Notes: generated by a model from the letters alone, not told the origin. A stretch of 6,884 nt of DNA from Gemmatimonadota bacterium (GCA_009845645.1 VXZF01000595.1:1-6884), one strand, 5' to 3'; counted from the first letter of the stretch, positions 1 through 6,653 are shown. Numbers and translations are program-made.

Positions 1-1
1 C

Positions 2-1861
2 CAACTCAACGCTGGCGAGCGCTACGGCTTGGTGGGGGCCAATGGGTCCGGCAAGACCACGCTCCTCAACATACTCTCCGGTGACATCGAGGCCAGCGGG
101 GGCGCGATCGCGGTTCCGCAGCGGCTGCGCTTGGGGGTCTTGCAGCAGGATCAGTTCCTCCACGAGGACGAGGCGATTCTCAATGTCGCGCTGATGGGCA
201 ATGAGGCGCTGTGGGAGGTGACGGTTGCCAAGGAGCGGCTTCTCGCCGCGTCCGCTGAGGAATTCGACGCCGATAAGTTCGCCCAGCTCGAAGAGACCTT
301 TCTCCACTGCGATGGGTACACCGCGCAAGCCCGCGCTGGTGCGATTTTGGAGGGCCTCGGGCTGCCAGCCCACATTCACGACGACCCGCTCTCAACGCTG
401 TCCGGCGGCTTCAAGCTGCGGGTCTTGCTCGCGCAGGTGTTGGCCAGTGCCCCAGATGTGCTGCTGCTAGACGAGCCGACCAACCACCTCGACATCCTCT
501 CGATCCGCTGGCTAGAGACCTTCCTGTGCGACTTTGCCGGGCCGGTGGTGATCATCTCGCACGATCACCGCTTCCTCGACAACATTAGCACCTCTATCCT
601 CGACATTGACTACGAGACGGTGCAGCTCTATCGGGGTGACTACACGGCCTTCCTAGAAGCCAAGCAGGCCGAGCGCACGCGACGAGAAAAGGAAATTGCC
701 AACCGCGAACGCGAAATCGCCCATCACCAGCAGTTCGTGGATCGCTTCCGCGCCAAGGCGACCAAGGCCCGGCAAGCCCAAAGCAAGCTGCGGCTGATCG
801 AGAAGCGGGAAGAAGAGATGGTCGAGCTGCCGCGCAGTTCGCGTCGCTACCCAGTTTTTCGCTTTGAGCAGCGACGCGATAGTGGGCGCGACGTGCTCGC
901 GCTCAAAGGCGTCAAAAAGGCGTTCGGCGACAACGAAGTGCTGCACGGGGTCGATTTGCTCGTGCAGAAGGGGGATCGCGTGGCGATTATGGGGCCGAAT
1001 GGTATTGGCAAGTCAACGTTGCTCAAGATCGCGATGGGCGAGCTAGCCGCCGATGCTGGCAAAGCCGAGTGGGGGTACGAGGCCCACCCCGGATACTTTG
1101 CCCAGGACCATCGCGAACAGCTCAGCCCTGCCAACCAAACGGCTGAGGATTGGGTGTGGGCGTGCTGTCAGGACCAGGGCCTCGGCTTCGTGCGCAGTCA
1201 GATGGGGCGGATGCTCTTTACCGGCGACGACGGCAAGAAGCGCTTGGGTGCGCTGTCGGGTGGCGAGGCGGCTCGTCTCGTCTTCTGCCGGCTGGCCATT
1301 GCCCAACCCAATGTGCTGGTTTTAGACGAGCCGACCAACCACCTCGACCTCGAATCAATCGAAGCATTGGTCGAGGCGCTTAAGAACTATCCGGGCACGC
1401 TGCTCATCGTCTCGCACGACCGCTGGTTCATCAGCCAGCTAGCCACGCGCATTGTCGAGATCAAACCTGAAGAGATCCTCGACTTTCGCGGCACGTACGA
1501 GGAGTACGTCCATTTTTGTGGCGACGATCATCTCGACGCCGACCAAGTCATCCTCAAGGCCAGACAGGCGAAAAGGAAAAAAGAGGCACCAACCCGAGAA
1601 CCACGATCCAACCGCAAGGGAAAAAACAAGCAACGCCGCACTGCGGCCCAGCAAGAAAAGCGCATAGCGCGTATCGAGAAAGCAGAAGCCCGGCTGGCGG
1701 AAATCGATGCCCTGCGCTGCGAGCCAACGTATTACGCAAAGACCTCGCCCGACCAGATCAAGGCCCTCGAATGCGAACACGCGGATGTCGAGCGCGAATT
1801 GGCGGCCCTGTTGGAGGAGTGGGCGGAGGTCGAGGAAACTATGGATAAAGGAGACCCATGA
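2..1861 (+). CDS. ABC-F family ATPase, YbiT-like, with Uup-like C-terminal coiled coil (5' partial)
   Basis: Cytosolic ATPase of the ABC-F class. Characterised members bind the ribosomal E site and relieve stalled translation; none is a transporter. The reading frame is open to the left edge and codes for residues just before the first Walker A, so the start and roughly the first 25-30 residues lie outside. Counting from base 2: Walker A GANGSGKTT at 12-20, signature LSGGF 133-137, Walker B with DEPTNHLD to 164, SHD switch about 186-188. An alpha-helical inter-domain linker (about 214-294) follows. The second ATPase has GPNGIGKST near 331-339, LSGGE 418-422, DEPTNHLD to 449 and SHD 471-473. 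Both catalytic glutamates are present. Phrases such as LQQDQF, MGNEALWEV and FVDRFRAKATKARQ recall E. coli YbiT. Unlike YbiT it continues through a basic Lys/Arg-rich stretch (519-549) into an acidic coiled coil (550-614) like the Uup tail. It overlaps the next gene by four bases. Class assignment is firm; the subfamily is from recalled similarity. Confidence 0.95.
   Translation, partial: QLNAGERYGLVGANGSGKTTLLNILSGDIEASGGAIAVPQRLRLGVLQQDQFLHEDEAILNVALMGNEALWEVTVAKERLLAASAEEFDADKFAQLEETFLHCDGYTAQARAGAILEGLGLPAHIHDDPLSTLSGGFKLRVLLAQVLASAPDVLLLDEPTNHLDILSIRWLETFLCDFAGPVVIISHDHRFLDNISTSILDIDYETVQLYRGDYTAFLEAKQAERTRREKEIANREREIAHHQQFVDRFRAKATKARQAQSKLRLIEKREEEMVELPRSSRRYPVFRFEQRRDSGRDVLALKGVKKAFGDNEVLHGVDLLVQKGDRVAIMGPNGIGKSTLLKIAMGELAADAGKAEWGYEAHPGYFAQDHREQLSPANQTAEDWVWACCQDQGLGFVRSQMGRMLFTGDDGKKRLGALSGGEAARLVFCRLAIAQPNVLVLDEPTNHLDLESIEALVEALKNYPGTLLIVSHDRWFISQLATRIVEIKPEEILDFRGTYEEYVHFCGDDHLDADQVILKARQAKRKKEAPTREPRSNRKGKNKQRRTAAQQEKRIARIEKAEARLAEIDALRCEPTYYAKTSPDQIKALECEHADVERELAALLEEWAEVEETMDKGDP
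1847..1853 (+). promoter_or_regulatory. Ribosome binding site for the RidA-like gene
   Basis: AAAGGAG lies inside the last codons of the ABC-F gene, four bases before the ATG at 1858. It supports that start and, with the ATGA stop/start overlap, suggests translation of the two genes is coupled. Confidence 0.6.
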
Positions 1862-2238
1862 AACGCAAAAACATACCGACCAGCAGCCCGTTTGGCGCGG
1901 AGTTTGGTTATTCGCGCGCCGTGCGAGTGGACCGTCACGTCCACGTCGCCGGCACCTGCGCCCAGCCGCCGCATGACCAAGGAGATGCCTACGAGCAGGC
2001 CAAGGGCGCGTTGGGGATCATCGCCAAGGCGCTCGACGAGACCGGAGCTAGCCTTGAAGATGTGGTGCGGACGGTCGTGTACATTACGGATGTGGATCAC
2101 GCTGATGGCGTCACCCGCGCTCACCGCGAGGTGTTTGGTGAGATTTTGCCGGCTTCGACCTTGATCGTCATAGCCGCGCTGCTAAAGCCGCATCTGGTCG
2201 TCGAGATCGAAGCGTACGCCATTTTGCCCAGCGCGTGA
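1858..2238 (+). CDS. RidA (YjgF/YER057c/UK114) family protein lacking the catalytic arginine
   Basis: A 126-residue protein, the usual size for the Rid family, whose members form trimers with active sites at subunit interfaces. RidA itself hydrolyses reactive enamine/imine intermediates from PLP enzymes. Family features: the N-terminal strand FGYSRAVRV (16-24), HVHVAGTCAQ (27-36), the helix and strand ASLEDVVRTVVYITDVD (64-80), and the C-terminal VVEIEAYA (114-121). In E. coli RidA the key Arg105 sits in FPARSCVEV. The matching segment here is LPASTLIVI (97-105), placing Ser100 at the arginine position. This resembles Rid subfamilies without demonstrated deaminase activity, so imine deaminase function should not be assumed. 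The ATG overlaps the ABC-F stop (ATGA), and its stop overlaps the next gene's GTG, so it is the second gene of the array. Family is confident; function unknown. Confidence 0.92.
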   Translation: MKRKNIPTSSPFGAEFGYSRAVRVDRHVHVAGTCAQPPHDQGDAYEQAKGALGIIAKALDETGASLEDVVRTVVYITDVDHADGVTRAHREVFGEILPASTLIVIAALLKPHLVVEIEAYAILPSA

Positions 2239-3308
2239 ACAAGGACAGTCAGCTTCTTTCTCTCGGCGTGTTGGGCTGCGGCCCCATCGCCCAATTCGCC
2301 CACTTTGAGTCGTGTATCAAGGCTCGCAATATGCGCCTGTACGCGCTGTGCGACCAAGCGCCGGACTTGGTCGAGCGCATGGCGGCCATTCATCAGCCGG
2401 AGAAAACCTACGCCGACTTTGCCGGTATGCTCGCGGACCCGCAGGTGGAAGCGGTCATCATCGCCACGGCCGATCAGTTCCACGTCCCGCTCAGCTTGCA
2501 GGCGCTGGCGGCTGGCAAACACGTCTTTGTGGAAAAGCCGCTGGGCGTAAGCGTGGAGGAATGCGAGGAATTGCGCCGGGCCGTGGCCGACTCGGGCTGT
2601 ACTCTCCAAGTCGGCCACATGAAGCGCTTTGATCCCGGCATTGCTTTTGCCCGGCAGTTCATCCGCGAGGAGATGGGGTCGCTGTTGGCCCTGAAGGCTT
2701 GGTATTGCGATTCGACCTATCGCTATACCATGACCGACAACCTTCAGCCCTTGCCGCTGCGCAGTGAAGCGGCGCGCAAACCAGCGGGTGATCCCAAGGG
2801 CGACAAGCGGCGCTACTTCATGCTGACCCACGGCTCGCATCTCATCGACCTAGCCCGCTTTTTAGGCGGCCCGCTCGCGGCCGTGCGCGGGCGGTGCAAG
2901 GAGATGTTCGGGGCGTATTCTTGGTTTGTCGAAGTGGAGTTTGCCAACGGCGGTCAGGGACATCTCGACTTGACGGTCGCCGTGCGCATGGACTACCACG
3001 AGGGCTTTCACATCTACGGCGAGCACGGCAGCGTCGTCGGCAAAACCTACCTGCCGTGGTTTTTGAAATCTAGCGATGTCGAGTGTTTCTCTACGCGCGA
3101 TGGCCAATATCGCCGGCCGCTAGGGGCCGACGCGCATTTCTACCGGCTGCAACTCGAAGGTTTTGCCGACGTCGTCCTGCACGACGCGCCCCAGATGGGG
3201 GCCGATGTGGAGGATGGAACTCAAACGATGCGGGCCATGGCCGCCATTGCCCGCTCGGTCACCAGCGGCGATTGGGTCCGCTTGGAGACCGTCACCGGCG
3301 GCGTATAG
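2235..3308 (+). CDS. Gfo/Idh/MocA family oxidoreductase
   Basis: A 357-residue NAD(P)-dependent oxidoreductase of the glucose-fructose oxidoreductase / inositol dehydrogenase / MocA family. These cytosolic enzymes usually oxidise or reduce sugars, cyclitols or their derivatives. The N-terminal Rossmann fold shows LGVLGCGPIAQFAH (10-23), with the GxGxxA dinucleotide loop at 14-19. VFVEKPLGV (97-105) contains the conserved EKP lysine, Lys101. QVGHMKRFDPG (125-135) is another typical family segment. The C-terminal alpha/beta domain has THGSHLIDLARFLGG (198-212): His202 matches the conserved histidine, but the Asp usually found four residues earlier is Thr198. Start: GTG at 2235 overlapping the RidA stop as GTGA, with no clear Shine-Dalgarno sequence, so initiation probably depends on coupling. 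The Rossmann strand begins about ten residues later, as expected. The substrate cannot be predicted. Confidence 0.95.
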   Translation: MNKDSQLLSLGVLGCGPIAQFAHFESCIKARNMRLYALCDQAPDLVERMAAIHQPEKTYADFAGMLADPQVEAVIIATADQFHVPLSLQALAAGKHVFVEKPLGVSVEECEELRRAVADSGCTLQVGHMKRFDPGIAFARQFIREEMGSLLALKAWYCDSTYRYTMTDNLQPLPLRSEAARKPAGDPKGDKRRYFMLTHGSHLIDLARFLGGPLAAVRGRCKEMFGAYSWFVEVEFANGGQGHLDLTVAVRMDYHEGFHIYGEHGSVVGKTYLPWFLKSSDVECFSTRDGQYRRPLGADAHFYRLQLEGFADVVLHDAPQMGADVEDGTQTMRAMAAIARSVTSGDWVRLETVTGGV

Positions 3309-3313
3309 TGCCT

Positions 3314-4837
3314 ATGTCCTCGACCAGCCCTCGCTTATGGCCCCTCTATCTGCTCGGCGGCGTTGTCGTCTTGGCGCTCCTGTGGATCTGGTTGCCCGAA
3401 GCCCCCCATCGCCAGCGACAGATGATGAGTACCATGGCCATCGTCATGCTCGCCATTTTCTTTGCCTTGCTCTGGCTGCTCTTCGCGTCGCGGCTAGCTT
3501 GGGGACGGCGCCTGCGCTATTTTAGCGGCATTGTCCTCGTCATTGTGCTTGGTGTCGGGCTTTTTCGCATTAAGGGTATGAGCGGCGACTTCGTACCGGT
3601 CCTCGAATGGCGTTGGAGTACTGAAGGCGAAGCTACCGCGGTCGAAGGAGGGGACGCCACCGCGCTCGACGCCCGCGATTGGCCGCAATTTCTCGGCCCC
3701 GAGCGCAACAACCGCCTGCGCGGCGTTCACCTTGAGCGCGACTGGACTAAACATCCGCCGCGCGAAGTCTGGCGTCGCCCCGTCGGTGCAGGTTGGTCCT
3801 CGTTTGCCATTGTGGATGGCCGGGCCGTAACTCAGGAGCAACACGGCCCCGAGGAACAGGTCGTCTGCTACGATTTGGCCACGGGCCGCAAACTCTGGCA
3901 GCACGCCGACTCGACTCGCTACGAGACCGCCATAGCCGGCGTCGGCCCGCGCGCTACGCCCACCATTGCTGGAGACCGGGTTTTCACGCTCGGCGCTACT
4001 GGCATCCTCAACTGCTTGGAGTTGGACAGTGGAAAGTTGGTTTGGTCGCGGGACATTATCGCCAGCAACCAAGCGAAGGCCCATATGTGGGGTATTAGCT
4101 GTTCGCCGCTGATCCTCGACAGCTTGGTCGTGGTCAGTGCCGGAGGCCCGGATGAGCGCTCGCTAGTGGCCTATCACCGCCAAACCGGCGCGTTTGTCTG
4201 GGGCGGGGGCACGGACAAGGCCGGCTTTAGCTCGCCGCGTCTGGTCACTTTGGCTGGACGCGAGCAGATCCTGATCTTCAACAGCTACAGCGTCGTCGCG
4301 CACGATCCACAGAGCGGAGCTCCCCTCTGGCACCAGCCTTGGGATCAGGTCGAATGCGTTGCCAATCCCCTGCCCTTGCCCGGAGATCGGGTTCTGGTCT
4401 CCACTGGCTACGGCATTGGTGCCAAGCTGTATCAAGTGAACGCTGCGGCCGACGGCGGCTTGACGACTGATATCATTTGGAAAAGCCCCCGGCTCAAGGC
4501 CAAATTTGCCAACATGGTCTATCGCGATGGTTTTGTCTATGGCCTCGACGATGGGGTGTTGGTCTGCCTCGACCCGCAAGACGGCAAGCGGCGCTGGAAG
4601 CGCGGGCGCTACGGCCACGGCCAGCTCATCCTGATAGACGATATCCTGCTGATAATGAGCGAATCGGGCGACGTGGTGCTGGTTGAGGCCCGCCCCGACC
4701 GCCACGTCGAACTAGCGCGCATGACGGCCTTTGCTGGCAAAACTTGGAATCCCCCGGCCCTTGCCACACCCTATCTGTTGGTGCGCACCGACAGCGAGGC
4801 CGCCTGCTACGAGCTGGCGCTTGAAGATGGTGCCTAG
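3314..4837 (+). CDS. Membrane-anchored PQQ-like beta-propeller repeat protein
   Basis: A 507-residue protein. Three hydrophobic helices stand at the N terminus (about 10-27, 39-58 and 69-85). A low-complexity Glu/Ala/Asp-rich linker follows, then the propeller domain from about 122, opening with DWPQFLGPERNN. At least five PQQ-type blade signatures of the pattern D-x-x-(T/S/D)-G-x-x-x-W are visible: YDLATGRKLW 186-195, LELDSGKLVW 235-244, YHRQTGAFVW 287-296, HDPQSGAPLW 330-339 and LDPQDGKRRW 419-428. Such propellers are often scaffolds or binding platforms and need not bind PQQ. No CXXCH haem motif is present. It lacks a lipobox, unlike the outer-membrane assembly lipoprotein BamB. The propeller is probably extracytoplasmic, tethered to the inner membrane. 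The reading frame is open further upstream inside the oxidoreductase gene, but the ATG at 3314, five bases after that gene's stop and just before the first helix, is the sensible start; its Shine-Dalgarno sequence is weak. Role unknown. Confidence 0.88.
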   Translation: MSSTSPRLWPLYLLGGVVVLALLWIWLPEAPHRQRQMMSTMAIVMLAIFFALLWLLFASRLAWGRRLRYFSGIVLVIVLGVGLFRIKGMSGDFVPVLEWRWSTEGEATAVEGGDATALDARDWPQFLGPERNNRLRGVHLERDWTKHPPREVWRRPVGAGWSSFAIVDGRAVTQEQHGPEEQVVCYDLATGRKLWQHADSTRYETAIAGVGPRATPTIAGDRVFTLGATGILNCLELDSGKLVWSRDIIASNQAKAHMWGISCSPLILDSLVVVSAGGPDERSLVAYHRQTGAFVWGGGTDKAGFSSPRLVTLAGREQILIFNSYSVVAHDPQSGAPLWHQPWDQVECVANPLPLPGDRVLVSTGYGIGAKLYQVNAAADGGLTTDIIWKSPRLKAKFANMVYRDGFVYGLDDGVLVCLDPQDGKRRWKRGRYGHGQLILIDDILLIMSESGDVVLVEARPDRHVELARMTAFAGKTWNPPALATPYLLVRTDSEAACYELALEDGA

Positions 4838-4866
4838 GCGCGGCTTTTCTGACTGGGCCGTGGATT

Positions 4867-4889
4867 TGCCCGCTTCTAATAACCGGGCA
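4867..4889 (+). terminator. Weak hairpin in the gap between the propeller and PhyH genes
   Basis: TGCCCG (4867-4872) pairs with CGGGCA (4884-4889) around an 11-base loop, followed by only TTTGT. It could be a weak intrinsic terminator for the four-gene array or a leader structure for the downstream gene. The short stem, large loop and poor T-tract keep confidence low. The surrounding gap (4838-4906) also holds a TCTAAT (4875-4880) resembling a -10 box, with no well-placed -35. Confidence 0.25.
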
Positions 4890-4894
4890 TTTGT

Positions 4895-4901
4895 AAGGAG
4901 G
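4895..4901 (+). promoter_or_regulatory. Strong ribosome binding site deciding the PhyH start
   Basis: A full AAGGAGG lies before tandem ATGs at 4904 and 4907. The first ATG would have a spacer of only two bases, the second a spacer of five. The second is therefore the more likely start. Confidence 0.75.
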
Positions 4902-4906
4902 GAATG

Positions 4907-5776
4907 ATGGAAGACTATTCGCACATTCAGAAGCCGGACTTGGGCTACCGCTATGAGTTCGCCACTGACGAACTCGACGCGATGGACGAGTGCTTGGAGG
5001 CGCACGGTTTCGCGATAATCAAAGACGTGCTGCCGTCGGAAATCGTGGCTAAGCTCAAGCAGGCGGTGTGGGATGGTACGGACCCGGAGCGGACATTGCA
5101 GTCGGGTGAGAGCCGCACGCGGCACGCTTGGATCGAGTCCGGCCCCGGTGCCTGGGAGGTGCTCGACTACGAGCCTTTTATGGACATTCACCGGCACCTG
5201 ATCGGCACGGATGAACTGACGCTCCACCGCTCGGCCGCCATCATCCGCCGGACCGGTTCCGCCCCGGTAACGTGGCATACCGATTGGTGTGGTTATTCGA
5301 CTGAGATCAAAAATTCGGGCGACGTCCTCAATCGCGGGTTGTGGCCGTCGGGTAAGTGGTTCTATCTGACCGGTTCGCGGCCCGAACACGGCGGTTTGTG
5401 CGTCATTGAGGATTCCCACGTCGAGGACTGGGAAGGGCCGGAGGGATTTAGCATGACGGCCGACCGGCGCTCCTTTTATCCAGAGGGTACGGAGGAACGC
5501 GGGTACAACGGCTTTGATATCCCCGGCCTCGTCCCTCTTTTCACCAATGGCGGCGACATGATCGTCTTCGCCCATCGCACGTATCACGGCGCGTTCCCCA
5601 ATCGCATTGAAGAGACGCGCCTCTCCTGCGGTATCGGTTTTCGCGACCGCAACCACCGCATCGACATCCCCTGGGAAATCCCCGAGGAAGGCCAGTGGTT
5701 TTTGGCCAACCTACCCGAGCATTTGCGCCGCTTTACGGACGGGTACACTAGCATCAATTTGGCGTGGCGTGGGTGA
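4907..5776 (+). CDS. Phytanoyl-CoA dioxygenase (PhyH) family oxygenase, canonical active site
   Basis: A 289-residue Fe(II)/2-oxoglutarate-dependent oxygenase, about the usual family length. It would couple 2-oxoglutarate decarboxylation to hydroxylation of a small molecule. Numbering from the ATG at 4907: the N-terminal segment HGFAIIKDVLPSEIVAKL (33-50) is typical of PhyH proteins. WHTDW (123-127) supplies the iron ligands His124 and Asp126. TYHGAFPN (225-232) supplies the distal His227. Arg238, eleven residues on, matches the 2-oxoglutarate carboxylate-binding arginine; human PhyH has the same spacing, His264 to Arg275. KWFYLTGSRPEHGGLCVIEDSH (150-171) is the conserved core strand region ahead of the distal histidine. 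An ATG three bases upstream would add one Met. The gene stands 69 bases after the propeller gene with its own strong ribosome binding site, and converges on a second PhyH gene 10 bases away. The active site looks complete; the substrate is unknown, and phytanoyl-CoA is unlikely in bacteria. Confidence 0.92.
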   Translation: MEDYSHIQKPDLGYRYEFATDELDAMDECLEAHGFAIIKDVLPSEIVAKLKQAVWDGTDPERTLQSGESRTRHAWIESGPGAWEVLDYEPFMDIHRHLIGTDELTLHRSAAIIRRTGSAPVTWHTDWCGYSTEIKNSGDVLNRGLWPSGKWFYLTGSRPEHGGLCVIEDSHVEDWEGPEGFSMTADRRSFYPEGTEERGYNGFDIPGLVPLFTNGGDMIVFAHRTYHGAFPNRIEETRLSCGIGFRDRNHRIDIPWEIPEEGQWFLANLPEHLRRFTDGYTSINLAWRG

Positions 5777-5781
5777 CTGAC

Positions 5782-5796
5782 CGAGGCTAATCCTCG
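5782..5796. repeat. Short inverted repeat between convergent PhyH genes
   Basis: CGAGG (5782-5786) and CCTCG (5792-5796) form a possible 5-bp stem with a five-base loop that includes the stop codon of the minus-strand gene. It could help end transcription from both sides, but there is no T-tract on either strand and a stem this short can arise by chance. Confidence 0.2.
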
Positions 5797-6623
5797 CGGC
5801 GTGGACGGACCACGGTCTCGCCGTCTGGTTCGATGAGGGGGTGGTGGTAGATGTAGGGCGGCTCGAGTACCGCCTGCTGCGCTTCGGTCAATTCCGACAC
5901 CCATGCTGGCTGCGTGACTTCGTACGTGCCGCCGGCGTAGTGCAGGTACTTCGGCGTGTACCGGTAGAGCAGGGCGCGGCGGTCGTGGTCCGCCTGCCAC
6001 GGCAGAGTGCCGTGCAAGGTGTTCTCACTAAAGATGACCATGTCGCCGGCCTTTAGGGGCACTTGGTAAACCACCTCTTGGTGCTCCTCCCAAGTCGTGA
6101 TTTTCGGAGGACAGGAAAAGTTCGCCTTGTGGCTGCCCGGGATGACGCAGAGGCCGCCGTCGCCGGGGTTTTGGTCGTGCAAAGTGTACTGGACGACGAG
6201 CAGGCCGCAGCGCATCTGGCCGTTGGTGTACGCGTAGAAGCGGGAGCCGTTGAAGAGGACGTTGGTGGTGCCGTGGATGCGCAGGCCTTCGATGCCCTTG
6301 GAACCGGTGATCATGAGCGGCTCGTGGTCGAGCTTCCAGCCGCGTCCGTGCAGGGTATCGAGGTAGGGCAGGAGCTTGCGGTGTGCGAGCAGGTCGCGGA
6401 ATGGCTGGCAGTGGGGCTGCTCATAGGTGAGCATGCCGGTGAGGATGCTGCGCTTATGTAGCCCGGCCATGTTGCCACTGGGGTCGCCGATTGGGTCTTC
6501 GCGGCGCTGGTCCCAGTTGGCGTCGAAAGCGTCGTTGAGCGCTTTGACTTCGCCCTGCGAGAGGAACTCGCGGACGACGATGAAGCCCTGCAAGTCGAAG
6601 AGGAATTTTTCAGTGTCGTTCAC
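5787..6623 (-). CDS. PhyH-like Fe(II)/2-oxoglutarate oxygenase with variant metal site (HGT instead of HxD)
   Basis: A 278-residue PhyH-superfamily protein. Family features: FDLQGFIVVREFLSQGEV (9-26), GDGGLCVIPGSHKANF (154-169) and GDMVIFSENTLHGTLPW (193-209). The distal iron histidine is His204 and the likely 2-oxoglutarate arginine is Arg215, eleven residues later, as in human PhyH. The proximal motif reads LRIHGTTNVLF (114-124). His117 lies 87 residues before the distal histidine, fitting the family, but the usual Asp two residues on is Thr119. No other HxD or HxE occurs in a suitable position. It is more distant from the neighbouring PhyH protein than a recent duplicate would be. Start: GTG at 6623, the only plausible start before an in-frame TAA just upstream, with GGAAGG 11 bases ahead. 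It follows the Gfo/Idh gene by 30 bases on the same strand, so the two are probably co-transcribed. Fold is confident; whether it hydroxylates, halogenates or only binds is open. Confidence 0.9.
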   Translation of the reverse strand: MNDTEKFLFDLQGFIVVREFLSQGEVKALNDAFDANWDQRREDPIGDPSGNMAGLHKRSILTGMLTYEQPHCQPFRDLLAHRKLLPYLDTLHGRGWKLDHEPLMITGSKGIEGLRIHGTTNVLFNGSRFYAYTNGQMRCGLLVVQYTLHDQNPGDGGLCVIPGSHKANFSCPPKITTWEEHQEVVYQVPLKAGDMVIFSENTLHGTLPWQADHDRRALLYRYTPKYLHYAGGTYEVTQPAWVSELTEAQQAVLEPPYIYHHPLIEPDGETVVRPRRED

Positions 6624-6634
6624 GTCGATTCTGA

Positions 6635-6640
6635 CCTTCC
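6635..6640 (-). promoter_or_regulatory. Probable ribosome binding site for the minus-strand PhyH-like gene
   Basis: GGAAGG on the minus strand, 11 bases before the GTG start, in the 30-base gap after the Gfo/Idh stop. The spacing is on the long side, so initiation may be modest or partly coupled to the upstream gene. Confidence 0.4.
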
Positions 6641-6653
6641 GTTAGTCGTTGGA

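Noticed and set aside
1571..1583. A-rich run in the ABC-F gene as a programmed frameshift site
   Set aside because: The AAAAAAG heptamer is in the wrong phase (AAA AAA G) for -1 slippage, and the frame continues into a sensible coiled-coil tail, so it simply codes a Lys-rich linker.
2121..2840. Minus-strand open frame of 239 codons opposite the Gfo/Idh gene
   Set aside because: No family motif, entirely antisense to a clear gene; a codon-bias shadow.
3083..3313. Upstream extension of the propeller gene's reading frame into the Gfo/Idh gene
   Set aside because: The extension would overlap 226 bases of a solid gene, is Arg/Pro/Ala-rich shadow sequence, and the ATG at 3314 stands right before the first membrane helix.
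3314..4837. Calling the propeller protein BamB or a quinoprotein alcohol dehydrogenase
   Set aside because: No lipobox or BamB-like N terminus; too short for a PQQ alcohol dehydrogenase and no CXXCH haem site or clear cofactor-binding cluster.
4712..5656. Minus-strand open frame of 314 codons opposite the PhyH gene and the end of the propeller gene
   Set aside because: It spans two well-supported plus-strand genes, shows no recognisable domain, and long antisense frames are common in GC-rich DNA.
5787..6623. Firm annotation of the variant PhyH protein as a halogenase
   Set aside because: Thr, not Ala or Gly, replaces the aspartate, and there is no carrier-protein or natural-product context; kept as a hypothesis only.
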